Assembly (NCBI RefSeq): GCF_039539965.1
Contig: NZ_BAABED010000001.1
Span: 4,402,001 to 4,466,000 of the forward strand
DNA length: 64,000 nt
Source: Arthrobacter methylotrophus
GTDB taxonomy: Bacteria; Actinomycetota; Actinomycetes; Actinomycetales; Micrococcaceae
Reading direction: 5' to 3'
The position numbers and the translations under genes were made by a program. Below the pieces are notes generated by a model. That model did not search any database. It had not been told where the DNA came from and saw only the letters and a program-made list of their open reading frames with translations. Below, in pieces: positions 20,621-30,262 of the stretch (positions are counted from its first letter, which is position 1; every line of letters begins with the position of its first letter).

Positions 20621-20647
20621 CTGATGCACGTGGATTAGCGAGCCGCC

Positions 20648-20881
20648 CTATTTGGCGTTCTTCGCCGCTTCCGCTGCCTTGTGTTCTGCCAATTTGTGTT
20701 CCGCCAAGGCCTTGGCGGCTGCGCGCGCTTCCGATTGCTCGCGGATCATGGCCTGTTCTTCCTCAAAGCGCAGCCGATCGGCACGGTCGGCGTCGTCGCC
20801 GTCCCAGTCCTGGTTGTCCGCCTTGGGCTTCGGGTTGACGATCATTCCCTGGCCGCTGGTGTCATTGCTATTTCCCGACAT
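20648..20881 (-). CDS. Small charged hypothetical protein
   Basis: A 77-residue hydrophilic protein with no recognised domain. The first 30 residues are polar (Asn/Ser/Asp), and the rest is a predicted Ala/Glu/Lys-rich helix with the repeated unit AEHKLAEHKAAEA. ATG 20881 is preceded by GGAGGGAGC. Codon use is like its neighbours. It has the look of a conserved Micrococcaceae protein, but I cannot name a function. Confidence 0.6.
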   Translation of the reverse strand: MSGNSNDTSGQGMIVNPKPKADNQDWDGDDADRADRLRFEEEQAMIREQSEARAAAKALAEHKLAEHKAAEAAKNAK

Positions 20882-20976
20882 GGCCCGCTCCCTCCGTTAG
20901 GGGCATGCGTCCATCAATTGTGGATCAAGCAAGCATACGCACAGAAATATCCACGCGATAGGGGTTGAAGAGTCAA

Positions 20977-21936
20977 TTATCCCAGTCGTGGGGAAACGTT
21001 TTCCCCGCCCAGGATGTCCCGGACCCACGCATGCGCGGATGCGAAGGCAGCGTCCGAAGTATGCGGAGCAACCGAGGTCTGCTGCGCGTCGGCCCTGGCG
21101 TAGGAACCCAGGAAGCGGGTAGCAGGGCTGATCCGGTGCAGGCCCGCCAAGGCATCGGCTACACGAGCGTCGGAGGCGTGGCCGTCGGCGTCGATGCTGA
21201 AGAAATAATGGCCGAGGTATTGGCCGGTGGGCCTTGACTCAATGCGGCTGAGGTTGACCCCGCGGGTGGCGAACTGATCCAGGATCTCCATGAGGGCGCC
21301 GGGGCGGTCTTCCGGCAGCGGTACGACGACGGTGGTCTTGTCCGCACCCGTCCGTTCTGTCAGCGCGCCCGGGCGGCTGACCAGGATGAAGCGGGTGACC
21401 GCACCCGGGTTGTCTCCGATGTTCTCGGCAAGCACGTTCAGGCCCGGCCGTTCGGCTGCGACCAAGGGTGCGCAGATGGCCGCCTCATAGTGCGCATCGT
21501 CTTCGAGAAGCCCGACGGCGGCAGCCGCCGTGGAGGATCCGGGGACGTATTCTGCATTCGGGATATTTTCGTCGACCCAGAGCCTGCATTGGGCCCACGC
21601 ATGGCCATGGGTCGAAATTCGGCGGATGTCCGAGATCTTCACCCCCGGGCGGGCAACCAGCACGAAGGTGATGGGTACGAGGGCTTCACGGATGATCCGC
21701 AGCTCGGTTCCAGTGGCAATCGCGTCCAGGGTGGCCGTCACGCCGCCTTCCACCGAATTCTCGATGGGCACCATGGCCGCGTCGGCCTTGCCTTCACGGA
21801 CGCGCTCCAAGGCAGTGTTCACATTTGTGCACGGCACCCGGTCGGCGTCAGCCGCGCCGGGGACCTGCAGGAGTGCAGCCTCAGTGAAGGTGCCCTCCGG
21901 GCCGAGGAAGGTGTAAGTAAGCGCGGATGCCGGCAT
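20977..21936 (-). CDS. pheA: Prephenate dehydratase
   Basis: PheA converts prephenate to phenylpyruvate in phenylalanine synthesis. The 319-residue protein has FLGPEGTFTEAAL at the N-terminus, the catalytic-site region ESxxGG-like IENSVEGGVTATLD, TRFILVSRPG, and a C-terminal ACT domain (TTVVVPLPEDRPGALMEIL, then LSRIESRPTGQYLGHYFF) for feedback by phenylalanine. ATG 21936 is preferred over the preceding TTG because AAGGA lies 7 bases upstream. Confidence 0.95.
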   Translation of the reverse strand: MPASALTYTFLGPEGTFTEAALLQVPGAADADRVPCTNVNTALERVREGKADAAMVPIENSVEGGVTATLDAIATGTELRIIREALVPITFVLVARPGVKISDIRRISTHGHAWAQCRLWVDENIPNAEYVPGSSTAAAAVGLLEDDAHYEAAICAPLVAAERPGLNVLAENIGDNPGAVTRFILVSRPGALTERTGADKTTVVVPLPEDRPGALMEILDQFATRGVNLSRIESRPTGQYLGHYFFSIDADGHASDARVADALAGLHRISPATRFLGSYARADAQQTSVAPHTSDAAFASAHAWVRDILGGENVSPRLG

Positions 21937-21966
21937 CAAATATTCCTTAGGTGTTATGCGGCGCGG

Positions 21967-22293
21967 CTAGAGGACGACCGGCTTGAGGCCGTTCTCCGAA
22001 ACCATCGGAAGGCCGGACTCGAACCACATGTCCATGCCGCCGCCGATGTTCGTCGCGGTGTAGCCCTGACCCACGAGCCATTGAACGGCTCGGTAGGAAC
22101 GTCCCCCCGTGCGGCAGATGACAAAGAGGTCTTCGTCAGGATCTAGATCGTCAAGCCGTGCAGGGAGCTGGTCAAGGGGAATGTGCAATGCGCCCTCAGC
22201 GTGACCGGCTACCCATTCGTAGTCCTCCCGGACATCCAAGATCTTCGCGTCGGCCGGAACATCGCCGACAGGCACGGTCTCGAAATCGCTCAC
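21967..22293 (-). CDS. Rhodanese-like sulfurtransferase domain protein
   Basis: A 108-residue single-domain rhodanese. The active-site loop reads VICRTGGRS with the catalytic cysteine, preceded by ILDVREDYEWVAGHAEGALHIPL. It probably carries persulfide sulfur; the acceptor is unknown. The start is GTG 22293, with GGAAGGAAG close upstream; the frame further upstream lacks the domain. It lies 30 bases upstream of pheA on the same strand. Confidence 0.85.
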   Translation of the reverse strand: MSDFETVPVGDVPADAKILDVREDYEWVAGHAEGALHIPLDQLPARLDDLDPDEDLFVICRTGGRSYRAVQWLVGQGYTATNIGGGMDMWFESGLPMVSENGLKPVVL

Positions 22294-22530
22294 GTGACTT
22301 CCTTCCAGTTGATCCAGGTCTCCAGCCCAGCCTAGTCCCCGCCGGCTGCCCTTACCTCGCTTCGCTTCGGCAAGGGAACCCTCGCGGCGTGGGCCCACCG
22401 CCGGCTACGGGATCATCACCGCTGGAACCCTCGGGTTACGGTACTTCCTCACTCGGCCGCCGCGGCACTAGTCTTGGCGCTAACGTCCGGCATGAAAGCC
22501 CGGCGACCCGCACACGTCAGGAGGAGTCAC

Positions 22531-23274
22531 ATGGCTACTGGCGAGCCCACTATCTTGGCGACCTCCGGCGGCTACAAATCCGGCCATCGCACCAGGATGG
22601 AGTTCGATCTCCTGGTGCACCACGCCGTCGAACTCTCGGGAGTGAGCGGGCGCGCGCCGCGCGTGGCGCATATCGGCACAGCGTCCGGGGACCAGCGTTG
22701 GTTCGCCGCGGAATTGGATCAGGCCGCCCGCGTTTCCGGTTTCGATTTCAGTCACTTGAACCTCTTCACGATGCCCAATCACCATGACCCCGAGGCCTAC
22801 CTTTTGGAACAAGACGTGGTGTGGGTCAATGGAGGCTCTGTAGTCAATCTTCTGGCTGTGTGGCAAGCGCACGGACTGGATGGCATCCTCAGGCGTGTCT
22901 GGGAGCAGGGAGTGGTCCTGGCAGGGGTCTCCGCGGGCTCGATTTGCTGGTTCCAGGGCGGCACCACGGATTCCTATGGCCCTGAACTGCGCGCCGTCAC
23001 CAATGGCTTGGGGTTCCTCCCCTATGCCAACGGTGTCCACTATGACTCCGAGCCGGGCCGCCGCCCGCTGGTCCATCAACTGGTGGCGGAAGGCGTGCTG
23101 GGTGAAACGCATTGCACCGACGACGGTGTAGGGCTCGTCTACCGAGGCACGGACCTTGTTGATGTGGTCGCCGAAGTCAGGGGCAAAGCCGCCTACCGGG
23201 TCACCGCGGCACCCGGCGATTCCACCGGCGCCGTAGCCGTGGAAGAGCGCTTGGAGTCCCGCTTCCTTGGCTGA
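22531..23274 (+). CDS. Peptidase E-like / S51 family protease
   Basis: A 247-residue serine peptidase of the S51 (Asp-dipeptidase/cyanophycinase) group. The nucleophile elbow is GVSAGSICWF, with the serine in SAG; HIGTASGD and VVWVNGGSVVNLL form the oxyanion and strand regions. ATG 22531 follows a very good AGGAGGAG. Its 3' end overlaps the amidase gene by 8 bases, so the two act in a common, perhaps peptide-nitrogen, pathway (inference). Confidence 0.8.
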   Translation: MATGEPTILATSGGYKSGHRTRMEFDLLVHHAVELSGVSGRAPRVAHIGTASGDQRWFAAELDQAARVSGFDFSHLNLFTMPNHHDPEAYLLEQDVVWVNGGSVVNLLAVWQAHGLDGILRRVWEQGVVLAGVSAGSICWFQGGTTDSYGPELRAVTNGLGFLPYANGVHYDSEPGRRPLVHQLVAEGVLGETHCTDDGVGLVYRGTDLVDVVAEVRGKAAYRVTAAPGDSTGAVAVEERLESRFLG

Positions 23275-24724
23275 CATCCACGAACTCGGCGCGGTCGAGT
23301 TACGCCACGCCCTGGCCACGGGTCGGCTCTCCGCAACAGAAGTGTCAGAACACTTCCTTGCCAGGATCGCAGAGCAGAACCATAGCTTGGGCGCTTTCAT
23401 CACGGTGACGGCAGAGCAAGCCATGCTCGATGCCCATGAGGCCGACTCAGCCTACGTTCGCATGCGGAGGGAAGGTACCGAACTTCCGTCGCTGCACGGT
23501 GTACCGCTGGCCTTCAAGGACCTCACCGATGTTGCAGGAGTCGTGACCACCCACGGCAGCGCCGCCTTGGACCGCAAGCCCGCCCCGGAGGACGGAGCCC
23601 TCGCAGCCATGCTCAAAGGCGCTGGCGCCATCTCACTGGGCAAGACTCAGGTTCCGGAGTTCGGACTGACGGCATACAGCGAAAACCGCATCGCTACGCC
23701 GTCGCGCAATCCGCACGCATTGAGTCGCAGCTCCGGTGGGTCGTCGGGAGGGAGCGCTGCCGCGGTCGCCGCTGGCTTGGTTCCCTTCGCACCCGGGAGC
23801 GACGGCGGCGGTTCGATACGTATTCCAGCTGCGGCATGTGGATTGCTGGGTTTGAAGCCAGGCCGTGGGTTGGTGCCTGCCGGCGAAAGTGTCGGGGACG
23901 CCGCGCGCTTGGTGGTTGCCGGGCCCCTGGCGCGGACTGCGGCCGATGCTGCGCTCATGATGGACTCCTTGGTGCCGCGCGAACTCCAGCCGGAAGCTGG
24001 CTACCTTGCGGGCCTCGCGGAAGCGCCAGCCACCTTGCGCATCGGAGCGAGCCTCGACAGTCCATGGTCCACGGCATTTCCCTTCAGCACCGGGCAAGAG
24101 GCCCTGGATGCCTTCGCCCGCGGAATCGAAATGTTGACGCAAGCGGGCCACTCCGTTTTCGACGCCGAAGTCCGCTACGACAACCGCTATCCGGTTGCGT
24201 TCACCACCGCCTGGACTGCCGGCGTCGGGAGCGCACGCATACTGCCTCAGCGCGAAGCCCTGCTGACCCCGCTGACCCGGACCTTCCGGCGTAGGGCACA
24301 ACAACGGAGCGCAGCAAAGGTCAACGAAGCGGTCGCCTTCCTTCGGCAATTCACGCACGACACCGTTGCCCAGTACGCGCAGTGGGACCTGGTGCTAACG
24401 CCGTCGTTGGCGCAAGTGCCAAGACCGGTGGGTTGGTTCACCGGAACAACGTCAGGAGGCGAGCAGTGGCCGGCCCCCGACTGGCCAGGCGACGCAGATG
24501 ACGATTACCGCAAGCAATGCGAGTTTGCGCCATGGTCCTCCATGGTGAATGTGTGCGGACTGCCTGCGATTACCCTCCCTGTCCATTGGACCGGACCGAT
24601 CCCCGGAACGGGGCTTCCCATGGGCATTCAACTCATCGGAAGAGCGGGATCCGAACTCCTGCTCCTGCAGCTTGCAGCGCAGCTTGAGCGGCAGCAAAAA
24701 ACGACACCCAACCCTCCAGGTTAG
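23267..24724 (+). CDS. Amidase-signature family protein
   Basis: A 485-residue amidase. The Ser-cisSer-Lys triad elements are visible: Lys in PLAFKDLTD, the Gly/Ser-rich SRSSGGSSGGSAAAVAAG, and PGSDGGGSIRIPAA. It hydrolyses an amide or carbamate of unknown nature; annotation as GatA is not favoured because no gatC or gatB is adjacent. The start is TTG 23267, inside the stop region of the S51 gene, because no later ATG keeps the N-terminal DIHELGAVELRHAL segment. Confidence 0.85.
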   Translation: MADIHELGAVELRHALATGRLSATEVSEHFLARIAEQNHSLGAFITVTAEQAMLDAHEADSAYVRMRREGTELPSLHGVPLAFKDLTDVAGVVTTHGSAALDRKPAPEDGALAAMLKGAGAISLGKTQVPEFGLTAYSENRIATPSRNPHALSRSSGGSSGGSAAAVAAGLVPFAPGSDGGGSIRIPAAACGLLGLKPGRGLVPAGESVGDAARLVVAGPLARTAADAALMMDSLVPRELQPEAGYLAGLAEAPATLRIGASLDSPWSTAFPFSTGQEALDAFARGIEMLTQAGHSVFDAEVRYDNRYPVAFTTAWTAGVGSARILPQREALLTPLTRTFRRRAQQRSAAKVNEAVAFLRQFTHDTVAQYAQWDLVLTPSLAQVPRPVGWFTGTTSGGEQWPAPDWPGDADDDYRKQCEFAPWSSMVNVCGLPAITLPVHWTGPIPGTGLPMGIQLIGRAGSELLLLQLAAQLERQQKTTPNPPG

Positions 24725-24782
24725 TTGCCTAAGGCATCTAAAAAATGTGACAATGCGCTCAGTCAATGTCACCATGGATTAG

Positions 24783-26252
24783 ATGAGCACAACTCTTGAC
24801 ACGCGGACGCCCGCCAAAAACACGGGCGATACGTCATTTTTCGGCCACCCAAAGATGCTGGCCAGTCTCTTCTCCGTGGAAATGTGGGAACGCTTCTCCT
24901 TCTACGGCATGCAGGGCATCCTGCTTTACTACATGTACTTCACCGCAGACCACGGCGGACTATCGATCAACAAATCGCTCGCCGCCGGATTGGTTGGCGC
25001 GTATGGCGGAGGCGTCTACCTCTCCACGATCCTGGGCGCCTGGCTGGCGGACCGGATCTTCGGCTCAGAGCGAGTTCTGTTCGGTTCGGCCATCATGATC
25101 ATGGCCGGCCACGTCGCCCTCGCACTTCTCCCCGGCATCCCGGGCCTGGTAGCGGGCCTGGTGCTCGTGGGAGTGGGCTCCGGTGGCCTCAAAGCGAATG
25201 CCACGGCGTTGGTCGGAAGCCTCTACAAGGAGAAGGACGAGCGCCGTGACGCCGGCTTCTCCATCTTCTACATGGGTATCAACATCGGCGCCCTGATTGG
25301 CCCGATCGTCACCGGCTGGCTGCAGGAAAGCAACGGCTTCCACTGGGGCTTCGGCGCGGCCGCAGTTGGCATGGCGATCGGCCTCGTCATCTACGCGCTC
25401 GGCCGAAACAAGCTCCCGGAAGAAGCGCACCGCGTCCCGAACCCCCTTCCTTCAGCACAGCGGCGCCGCTACGGGCTCATCTTCCTGGGCATCGCCGTCG
25501 TGATCGCTGTGCTGCTTCTGAGCGGTGCGGTGAACCCGGGCAATCTGGCCCGCAGCATGGCTTACGCAGCAATCGCCGTCTCGGTGCTGTATTTCACGCT
25601 GATCTTCCGAAGCAAGAAGGTCACGCCGATCGAGCGAAAGCGGGTTACCGCGTTCATTCCGCTCTACATTGCCTCGGCGGCATTCTGGGCGCTCTTCCAG
25701 CAGCAATTCACCTTCATTGCCGTCTACTCGGAAGAAAAGCTGGACCGCAACCTCTTCGGTTGGGAGATGCCCGCCGCCTGGGTGCAGTCCATCAATCCGG
25801 TATTCATCATCGTCTTTGCCGGCGTCATGGCCGCCCTCTGGACCAAACTCGGCCCGAAGCAGCCGGGTTCCCCCGTCAAATTTGCCGCCGGACTCTTCGT
25901 CATGGGCCTGGCGTTCCTGGCCTTCATCCCGCTGACCGGTGCGGGCAAGACCCCGCTGCTGGTGCTCGTGGGAATCCTGTTCCTCTTCACCCTGGCGGAA
26001 CTGTTCCTGTCCCCCATCGGCCTGTCCGTGAGCACCAAGCTGGCACCCCAGGCGTTCCATACCCAGATGGTGGCCCTGTTCTTCCTCTCGGTATCGCTCG
26101 GCACCACGCTGGCCGGAATTCTGGCCGGGCTGTACAACCCTGACAACGAAATGCCGTACTTCCTGGGCGTCGGCGGCACCGCAGTGGTGATCGCAGTGGC
26201 TTTGGCAGCAGGCTCGCCCGGCATCAAGAAGTTGATGAGTGGGGTGCGTTAG
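24783..26252 (+). CDS. Proton-dependent peptide transporter (POT/PTR family)
   Basis: A 489-residue transporter with about 14 transmembrane helices, importing di- and tripeptides with protons. The family signature EMWERFSFYG near residue 34 (ExxERFxYYG) and FYMGINIGALIGP are intact. It follows the S51-amidase pair, so uptake and hydrolysis of peptides may be linked. A two-codon open frame (ATG GAT TAG) ends directly at its start. A strong hairpin follows. Confidence 0.93.
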   Translation: MSTTLDTRTPAKNTGDTSFFGHPKMLASLFSVEMWERFSFYGMQGILLYYMYFTADHGGLSINKSLAAGLVGAYGGGVYLSTILGAWLADRIFGSERVLFGSAIMIMAGHVALALLPGIPGLVAGLVLVGVGSGGLKANATALVGSLYKEKDERRDAGFSIFYMGINIGALIGPIVTGWLQESNGFHWGFGAAAVGMAIGLVIYALGRNKLPEEAHRVPNPLPSAQRRRYGLIFLGIAVVIAVLLLSGAVNPGNLARSMAYAAIAVSVLYFTLIFRSKKVTPIERKRVTAFIPLYIASAAFWALFQQQFTFIAVYSEEKLDRNLFGWEMPAAWVQSINPVFIIVFAGVMAALWTKLGPKQPGSPVKFAAGLFVMGLAFLAFIPLTGAGKTPLLVLVGILFLFTLAELFLSPIGLSVSTKLAPQAFHTQMVALFFLSVSLGTTLAGILAGLYNPDNEMPYFLGVGGTAVVIAVALAAGSPGIKKLMSGVR

Positions 26253-26270
26253 GACACCCGCTTAAACCGC

Positions 26271-26323
26271 GACGGCGGCCGGAGCGCTGGGTGGGATTCC
26301 CGCCCAGCGCTCCGGCCGCCGTC
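26271..26323 (+). terminator. 25-bp hairpin between POT transporter and DUF4190 gene
   Basis: Arms 26271-26295 and 26299-26323 pair fully except for one G-T wobble, with a 3-base loop ATT. It serves the convergent genes on both sides. The outer stem shares its GGCCG-TCGTCGT base with the hairpin after ppa. Confidence 0.8.
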
Positions 26324-26330
26324 GTCGTTA

Positions 26331-26930
26331 CTAGTAGTTGTAGTTATAGTGCGAAGCGGTCGTGGCAAGAATCGCGAAACCGACCCAGACGATGATCGCG
26401 CCGACGATGCCGAGGTATCCCATCACGAGGCCGGCGATAGCCATGCCCTTGCCGGCCGGCTCCTTTTTAAGGGCCATGTGCCCGAGGATCACGGCAGCGA
26501 TCTGCGGCAGGAAGAAGAAGCCGAATCCAATGAAGACCGCGATACCGCAGCACATGCTGGCAATACTCAAGCCCTTGGGCTCGGCCGGCATGCCGTAGTA
26601 AGTGGGCTGTCCGTAGGGGCTGGCGGGCTGTCCATATCCGGGCTGGCCTTGCGGGGCCTGAGCATAAGGCGAAGCGGGCTGGCCGAATTGGCTCGGACCA
26701 CCTTGCTGCTGGCCGAACGGTTCGTGCGGCCGCTGCGGCTGGGGCTGCGATTGCGGTTGGCCGTACGGGCCCGATGCAGCCGGCGAGGCAAACGGCTGCC
26801 CGCCGTACGGGTTCTCACCGGATTGATCCGCAGCTGGGGCCGCAGGCGGAACGTACGACGGCGGTTCGTAGCCCTTCGGCGGTTCCTCGCCCTGGGGAGC
26901 GTTCTCGGGTCTGGCTGGCTGATCGGTCAT
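26331..26930 (-). CDS. DUF4190 membrane protein with Pro/Gln/Gly/Tyr-rich N-terminus
   Basis: A 199-residue protein. Residues 1-120 are low-complexity, with repeated short units such as GQPASPYGQP and are likely disordered in the cytoplasm. The last 70 residues carry two transmembrane helices with the DUF4190 pattern LSIASMCCGIAVFIGFGFFF and GMAIAGLVMGYLGIV. The function is unknown. ATG 26930 has a run of G residues upstream. It is divergent from pgm. Confidence 0.75.
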   Translation of the reverse strand: MTDQPARPENAPQGEEPPKGYEPPSYVPPAAPAADQSGENPYGGQPFASPAASGPYGQPQSQPQPQRPHEPFGQQQGGPSQFGQPASPYAQAPQGQPGYGQPASPYGQPTYYGMPAEPKGLSIASMCCGIAVFIGFGFFFLPQIAAVILGHMALKKEPAGKGMAIAGLVMGYLGIVGAIIVWVGFAILATTASHYNYNY

Positions 26931-26982
26931 GGAAATCCCCCTGTGAGTCTTTGTGCCAAGCCTACCGCCGAGCCAAGGCGCA

Positions 26983-26994
26983 CATAAGCTTATG
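26983..26994. promoter_or_regulatory. 12-base palindrome in DUF4190-pgm divergent region
   Basis: CATAAG and CTTATG form an uninterrupted palindrome 53 bases before the DUF4190 gene and 140 bases before pgm. On the minus strand a TTATGT, 17 bases, TAGGCT pair could be the DUF4190 promoter, and the palindrome overlaps its -35. This is a weak prediction. Confidence 0.25.
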
Positions 26995-27133
26995 GGCCCG
27001 GCTTCCCAGAACGTGCCGCATTCCGGTAAACGTGCAGTGAATCTTCGTCAGTGAAGCGGAAATAAGGAGTCACAGGCACCCCAATAGTCGGTTTTCTCTT
27101 CAAGCGCACAGAACCGTCTGGCATGCTGGGTCA

Positions 27134-28810
27134 ATGGCTAGCCGTGCGGGCACAGTTGCCCTTCCCCAGGACCTTGTAGACATCACCGCTCTTCTTGACG
27201 CGTACTACGACGTGACGCCGGATCTAAGCGATCCCGCCCAGCGCGTTGCCTTCGGCACCTCCGGGCATCGGGGGTCGAGCCTGAAGGCCTCGTTCAACGA
27301 AGGGCATATCCTCGCTATCACCCAGGCGATCGTGGAATACCGTGCCGGGCAGGGCATCACCGGCCCTCTCTTCCTCGCGAAGGACACTCACGGGCTGAGC
27401 GAACCTGCACAAAATTCTGCCCTTGAAGTGCTTGCGGCCAACGGGGTGAATGTACTCATCGACGCGCGCCACGGCTATACGCCCACCCCTGCGCTGAGCC
27501 ACGCAATCCTCAAGTACAACAACGAGGCCGGCACGGGGCAGCCTCAGGCGGACGGCATCGTAGTCACCCCGAGCCACAACCCTCCGGCCGACGGCGGCTT
27601 CAAGTACAACCCTCCGCACGGCGGCCCAGCCGACACGGACGCCACCGGCTGGATCGCCAACCGTGCCAACGAACTCCTGGAAAACGGGCTGCGCGGCGTC
27701 AAGCGTATTCCGCTGAACGACGCACTCAAGGCAGATGCCACCGGGAAGTTCGATTTCTTGAGCAGCTACGTGGACGACCTCCCCTCCGTCTTGGACCTCG
27801 ATGCGATCCGCACTGCCGGCGTCCGCATCGGCGCAGACCCCATGGGCGGCGCGTCCGTGGACTACTGGGGTGAAATCGGCGAGCGTCACCAGCTCAACCT
27901 GACCGTGGTCAACCCCACCGTCGACCCGCAGTGGGCATTCATGACCCTCGACTGGGACGAGAAGATCCGCATGGACTGCTCCTCGCCGTCAGCCATGGCC
28001 TCACTCATCAAACGTATGTCCGACAGTGCTTCGGGCGGCACGGGCGCCTTCGACATCGCCACCGGAAACGACGCCGACGCGGACCGCCACGGCATCGTGA
28101 CACCCTTTGTTGATGGGCAAGGCGGGTTGATGAACCCGAACCACTACCTCGCGGTCGCGATCGACTATCTGTACCGCAACCGCACGGGCTGGAATCCGAA
28201 CTCCGTTGTCGGCAAGACCCTCGTGTCCTCCTCCATCATTGACCGCGTAGCTGCGGGTCTGGGGCGCAAGCTCGTGGAGGTTCCCGTGGGCTTCAAGTGG
28301 TTTGTCCCGGGGCTGCTCTCCGGCGAGGGCGCCTTCGGCGGCGAGGAATCGGCCGGTGCGTCCTTCAACAAGCGCGACGGCAGCGTCTGGACCACCGACA
28401 AGGACGGCATCCTGTTGGCCCTGTTGGCCTCCGAGATCACGGCGGTCACTGGCAAGTCGCCGTCGCAGCTTTACAAGGGCCTCACCGATCAGTTCGGCGC
28501 GCCCGTGTACGCCCGGATCGACGCCGCGGCCACGCGTGAGCAGAAAGCCAAGCTCGGCAAACTCTCCGCTGCGGATGTCACCGCAACCATGCTGGCAGGA
28601 GAAGAAATCACGGCCAAGCTGACCGAGGCTCCCGGAAACGGCGCCTCAATTGGCGGCCTCAAGGTGGTGACGGAGAACGCCTGGTTCGCGGCCCGCCCGT
28701 CCGGGACCGAGGACGTCTACAAGATCTACGCCGAGTCCTTCAAAGGCGCCGACCACCTCAAGCAGGTCCAAGAAGAGGCCAAGGCACTCGTGGACGGCGT
28801 GATCTCCTAG
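27134..28810 (+). CDS. pgm: Alpha-D-glucose phosphate-specific phosphoglucomutase
   Basis: Pgm interconverts glucose 1-phosphate and glucose 6-phosphate for glycogen, trehalose and cell-wall sugars. It has 558 residues. FGTSGHRGS (about 36-44), the phosphoserine loop [17 protein letters not shown], the metal loop [10 protein letters not shown] and the phosphate-binding [14 protein letters not shown] are all intact. ATG 27134 lies 6 bases after a CATGCT box with no Shine-Dalgarno. Its stop interlocks with that of the LigT-like gene in a shared CTAG. Confidence 0.96.
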   Translation: MASRAGTVALPQDLVDITALLDAYYDVTPDLSDPAQRVAFGTSGHRGSSLKASFNEGHILAITQAIVEYRAGQGITGPLFLAKDTHGLSEPAQNSALEVLAANGVNVLIDARHGYTPTPALSHAILKYNNEAGTGQPQADGIVVTPSHNPPADGGFKYNPPHGGPADTDATGWIANRANELLENGLRGVKRIPLNDALKADATGKFDFLSSYVDDLPSVLDLDAIRTAGVRIGADPMGGASVDYWGEIGERHQLNLTVVNPTVDPQWAFMTLDWDEKIRMDCSSPSAMASLIKRMSDSASGGTGAFDIATGNDADADRHGIVTPFVDGQGGLMNPNHYLAVAIDYLYRNRTGWNPNSVVGKTLVSSSIIDRVAAGLGRKLVEVPVGFKWFVPGLLSGEGAFGGEESAGASFNKRDGSVWTTDKDGILLALLASEITAVTGKSPSQLYKGLTDQFGAPVYARIDAAATREQKAKLGKLSAADVTATMLAGEEITAKLTEAPGNGASIGGLKVVTENAWFAARPSGTEDVYKIYAESFKGADHLKQVQEEAKALVDGVIS

Positions 28811-29319
28811 CCCTCGGGGGCGTTTGGCTCCGCCGGGAGGCGCCACAACTTCAGGATTCGACGGATGGTGTGGTTGCCTTCCGGCGCCATGTCCACCAGC
28901 GCAATCTGATTAAGCACGACGGCGTCACCCGGCTTGGGCCGCTTGCCGTCGTGGTGCGAAATGTGCGGACGGTAGTGCTCCATGACGTATTGCGGGGTTG
29001 CCGGGCGCCCTCCGATGCTTGCCACGGCCTCGAACAATTCTTCGTGCAGGCCCTGCAAAATGGGATGGTGTTCCACGAGGCTGACCGCAATGGAACCTTG
29101 GTGACCGAATCCGGCGTCGGGCCCGACGGTAAGGTCCGTCCCCAAGGCGCCCATCGCGGGTGCCGTTACAAGCTCGCTGAGGCGAGCGGCGACGTCGTCA
29201 TCGTCGGAGGGCTCGACGTCGAACCTCAACAGAGTGATGTGCAGCGGCCAGTCGCTGCGCGGGAAGATCAGCCCGTCAGCCACCGATTCGACGAACGCCA
29301 CCAAATTCAGGTTCCGCAT
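28807..29319 (-). CDS. 2'-5' RNA ligase / LigT-like 2H phosphoesterase
   Basis: A 170-residue protein with the two HxT/S motifs of the 2H phosphoesterase superfamily: LHITLLRF near residue 26 and PHISHH near 121. Such enzymes join or open 2',5'-linked or cyclic RNA ends; the substrate is unknown. The start is uncertain: ATG 29319 gives the usual N-terminus, while GTG 29370, with AAGG upstream, would add 17 residues. It lies downstream of the reductase gene but is separated from it by a hairpin. Confidence 0.75.
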   Translation of the reverse strand: MRNLNLVAFVESVADGLIFPRSDWPLHITLLRFDVEPSDDDDVAARLSELVTAPAMGALGTDLTVGPDAGFGHQGSIAVSLVEHHPILQGLHEELFEAVASIGGRPATPQYVMEHYRPHISHHDGKRPKPGDAVVLNQIALVDMAPEGNHTIRRILKLWRLPAEPNAPEG

Positions 29320-29387
29320 AAGGAAATCTTGCCACCGAAGCCGCTCGTCCCGGGGCCGACGCTCGCTCACATATCCGGCCTTAAACA

Positions 29388-29422
29388 CCTACGCTCCATC
29401 ACAAGTCGTGAAGGAGCGTAGG
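29388..29422 (-). terminator. Hairpin between RutE-like and LigT-like genes
   Basis: Arms CCTACGCTCC (29388-29397) and GGAGCGTAGG (29413-29422) are perfect. The 15-base loop can extend the stem with TCAC and GTGA. Read on the minus strand it follows the reductase gene and is trailed by TGTTT, so it is likely the reductase terminator. Confidence 0.6.
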
Positions 29423-29468
29423 CGGAAAAGGGAACAAAAGTGAGCGAGCGTCACATGGGCCGGTGGCG

Positions 29469-30074
29469 TTAGACGGTGCGGACGACGTCCTCATACGCGA
29501 ACTTCGGCTTGGCTTCGCCGAATGCGTCCGGGCCCGGCTGGCCGATATTAACCACGAGGAAGCTCTTCTGATCCCCGGCCGGGAAGAACTCGGCGTCGAT
29601 CGCGGCGAAGTCGGCACCCGTCATGGGGCCGGCCGCAAGCCCGAGGGAACGGACGGCGAGGATGAAGTAGCCAGCCTGCAGGTGGGCGTTATTGTTGCCC
29701 GTGGCTGCGGCGAGCTCGGGGTTGACGTCGTACATAGCCTTGGGGGCCGCGTAGACGGGGAGGAACTTGTCCCACTGCTCGTGCCAGGCGGTGTCGTAAG
29801 AAAGGACTGCGACCAGCGGGGCGGAAGCGGTCTTGGCCTTGTTTCCCGGAGAAAGGGTCCCGACGAGCTTCGCGCGGGCCTCGTCCGAACGGACGTAGGT
29901 GACGCGCAACGGCTGGGAGTTGAACGCCGTCGGGCCGAACTTGGTCAGCTCGTAGATGGCGTGGGCCTGTTCCTCGGAGACTTCACCGGCAAAGGAATTG
30001 GCCGTGCGGGCTTCGGCAAAGATGGCGTCGACTGCTGCGGAGTCAATCACTGCTTCTTCGTGGGCGATCGTCAT
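29469..30074 (-). CDS. Nitroreductase-family malonic semialdehyde reductase (RutE-like)
   Basis: A 201-residue flavoprotein resembling RutE, which reduces malonic semialdehyde to 3-hydroxypropionate in uracil breakdown. Typical pieces are AIYELTKFGPTAFNSQPLRVTYV and LQAGYFILAVRSLGLAAGPMTG. ATG 30074 is chosen because AAAGG lies 7 bases upstream; the ATG two codons earlier would leave one base. It is divergent from a uracil permease, which supports a pyrimidine link, although no other rut genes are in the window. Confidence 0.8.
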   Translation of the reverse strand: MTIAHEEAVIDSAAVDAIFAEARTANSFAGEVSEEQAHAIYELTKFGPTAFNSQPLRVTYVRSDEARAKLVGTLSPGNKAKTASAPLVAVLSYDTAWHEQWDKFLPVYAAPKAMYDVNPELAAATGNNNAHLQAGYFILAVRSLGLAAGPMTGADFAAIDAEFFPAGDQKSFLVVNIGQPGPDAFGEAKPKFAYEDVVRTV

Positions 30075-30262
30075 TCGCATACCTTTCGCTGTGCCCGCAG
30101 CCGTGGACGGCCGGGCGCTTATGCTTTCCATGGTTGCAACTTCAGCCTCGGGCTTCCTCTTCCCGCGAAGCCACGTGACGTTCCACACAGCGGCAGGGAC
30201 AAGCCATTCGGGCGGTAAGGTTGCACCCGGACAATCACAACTTTCAGGGAAGGCTCCCGTCG

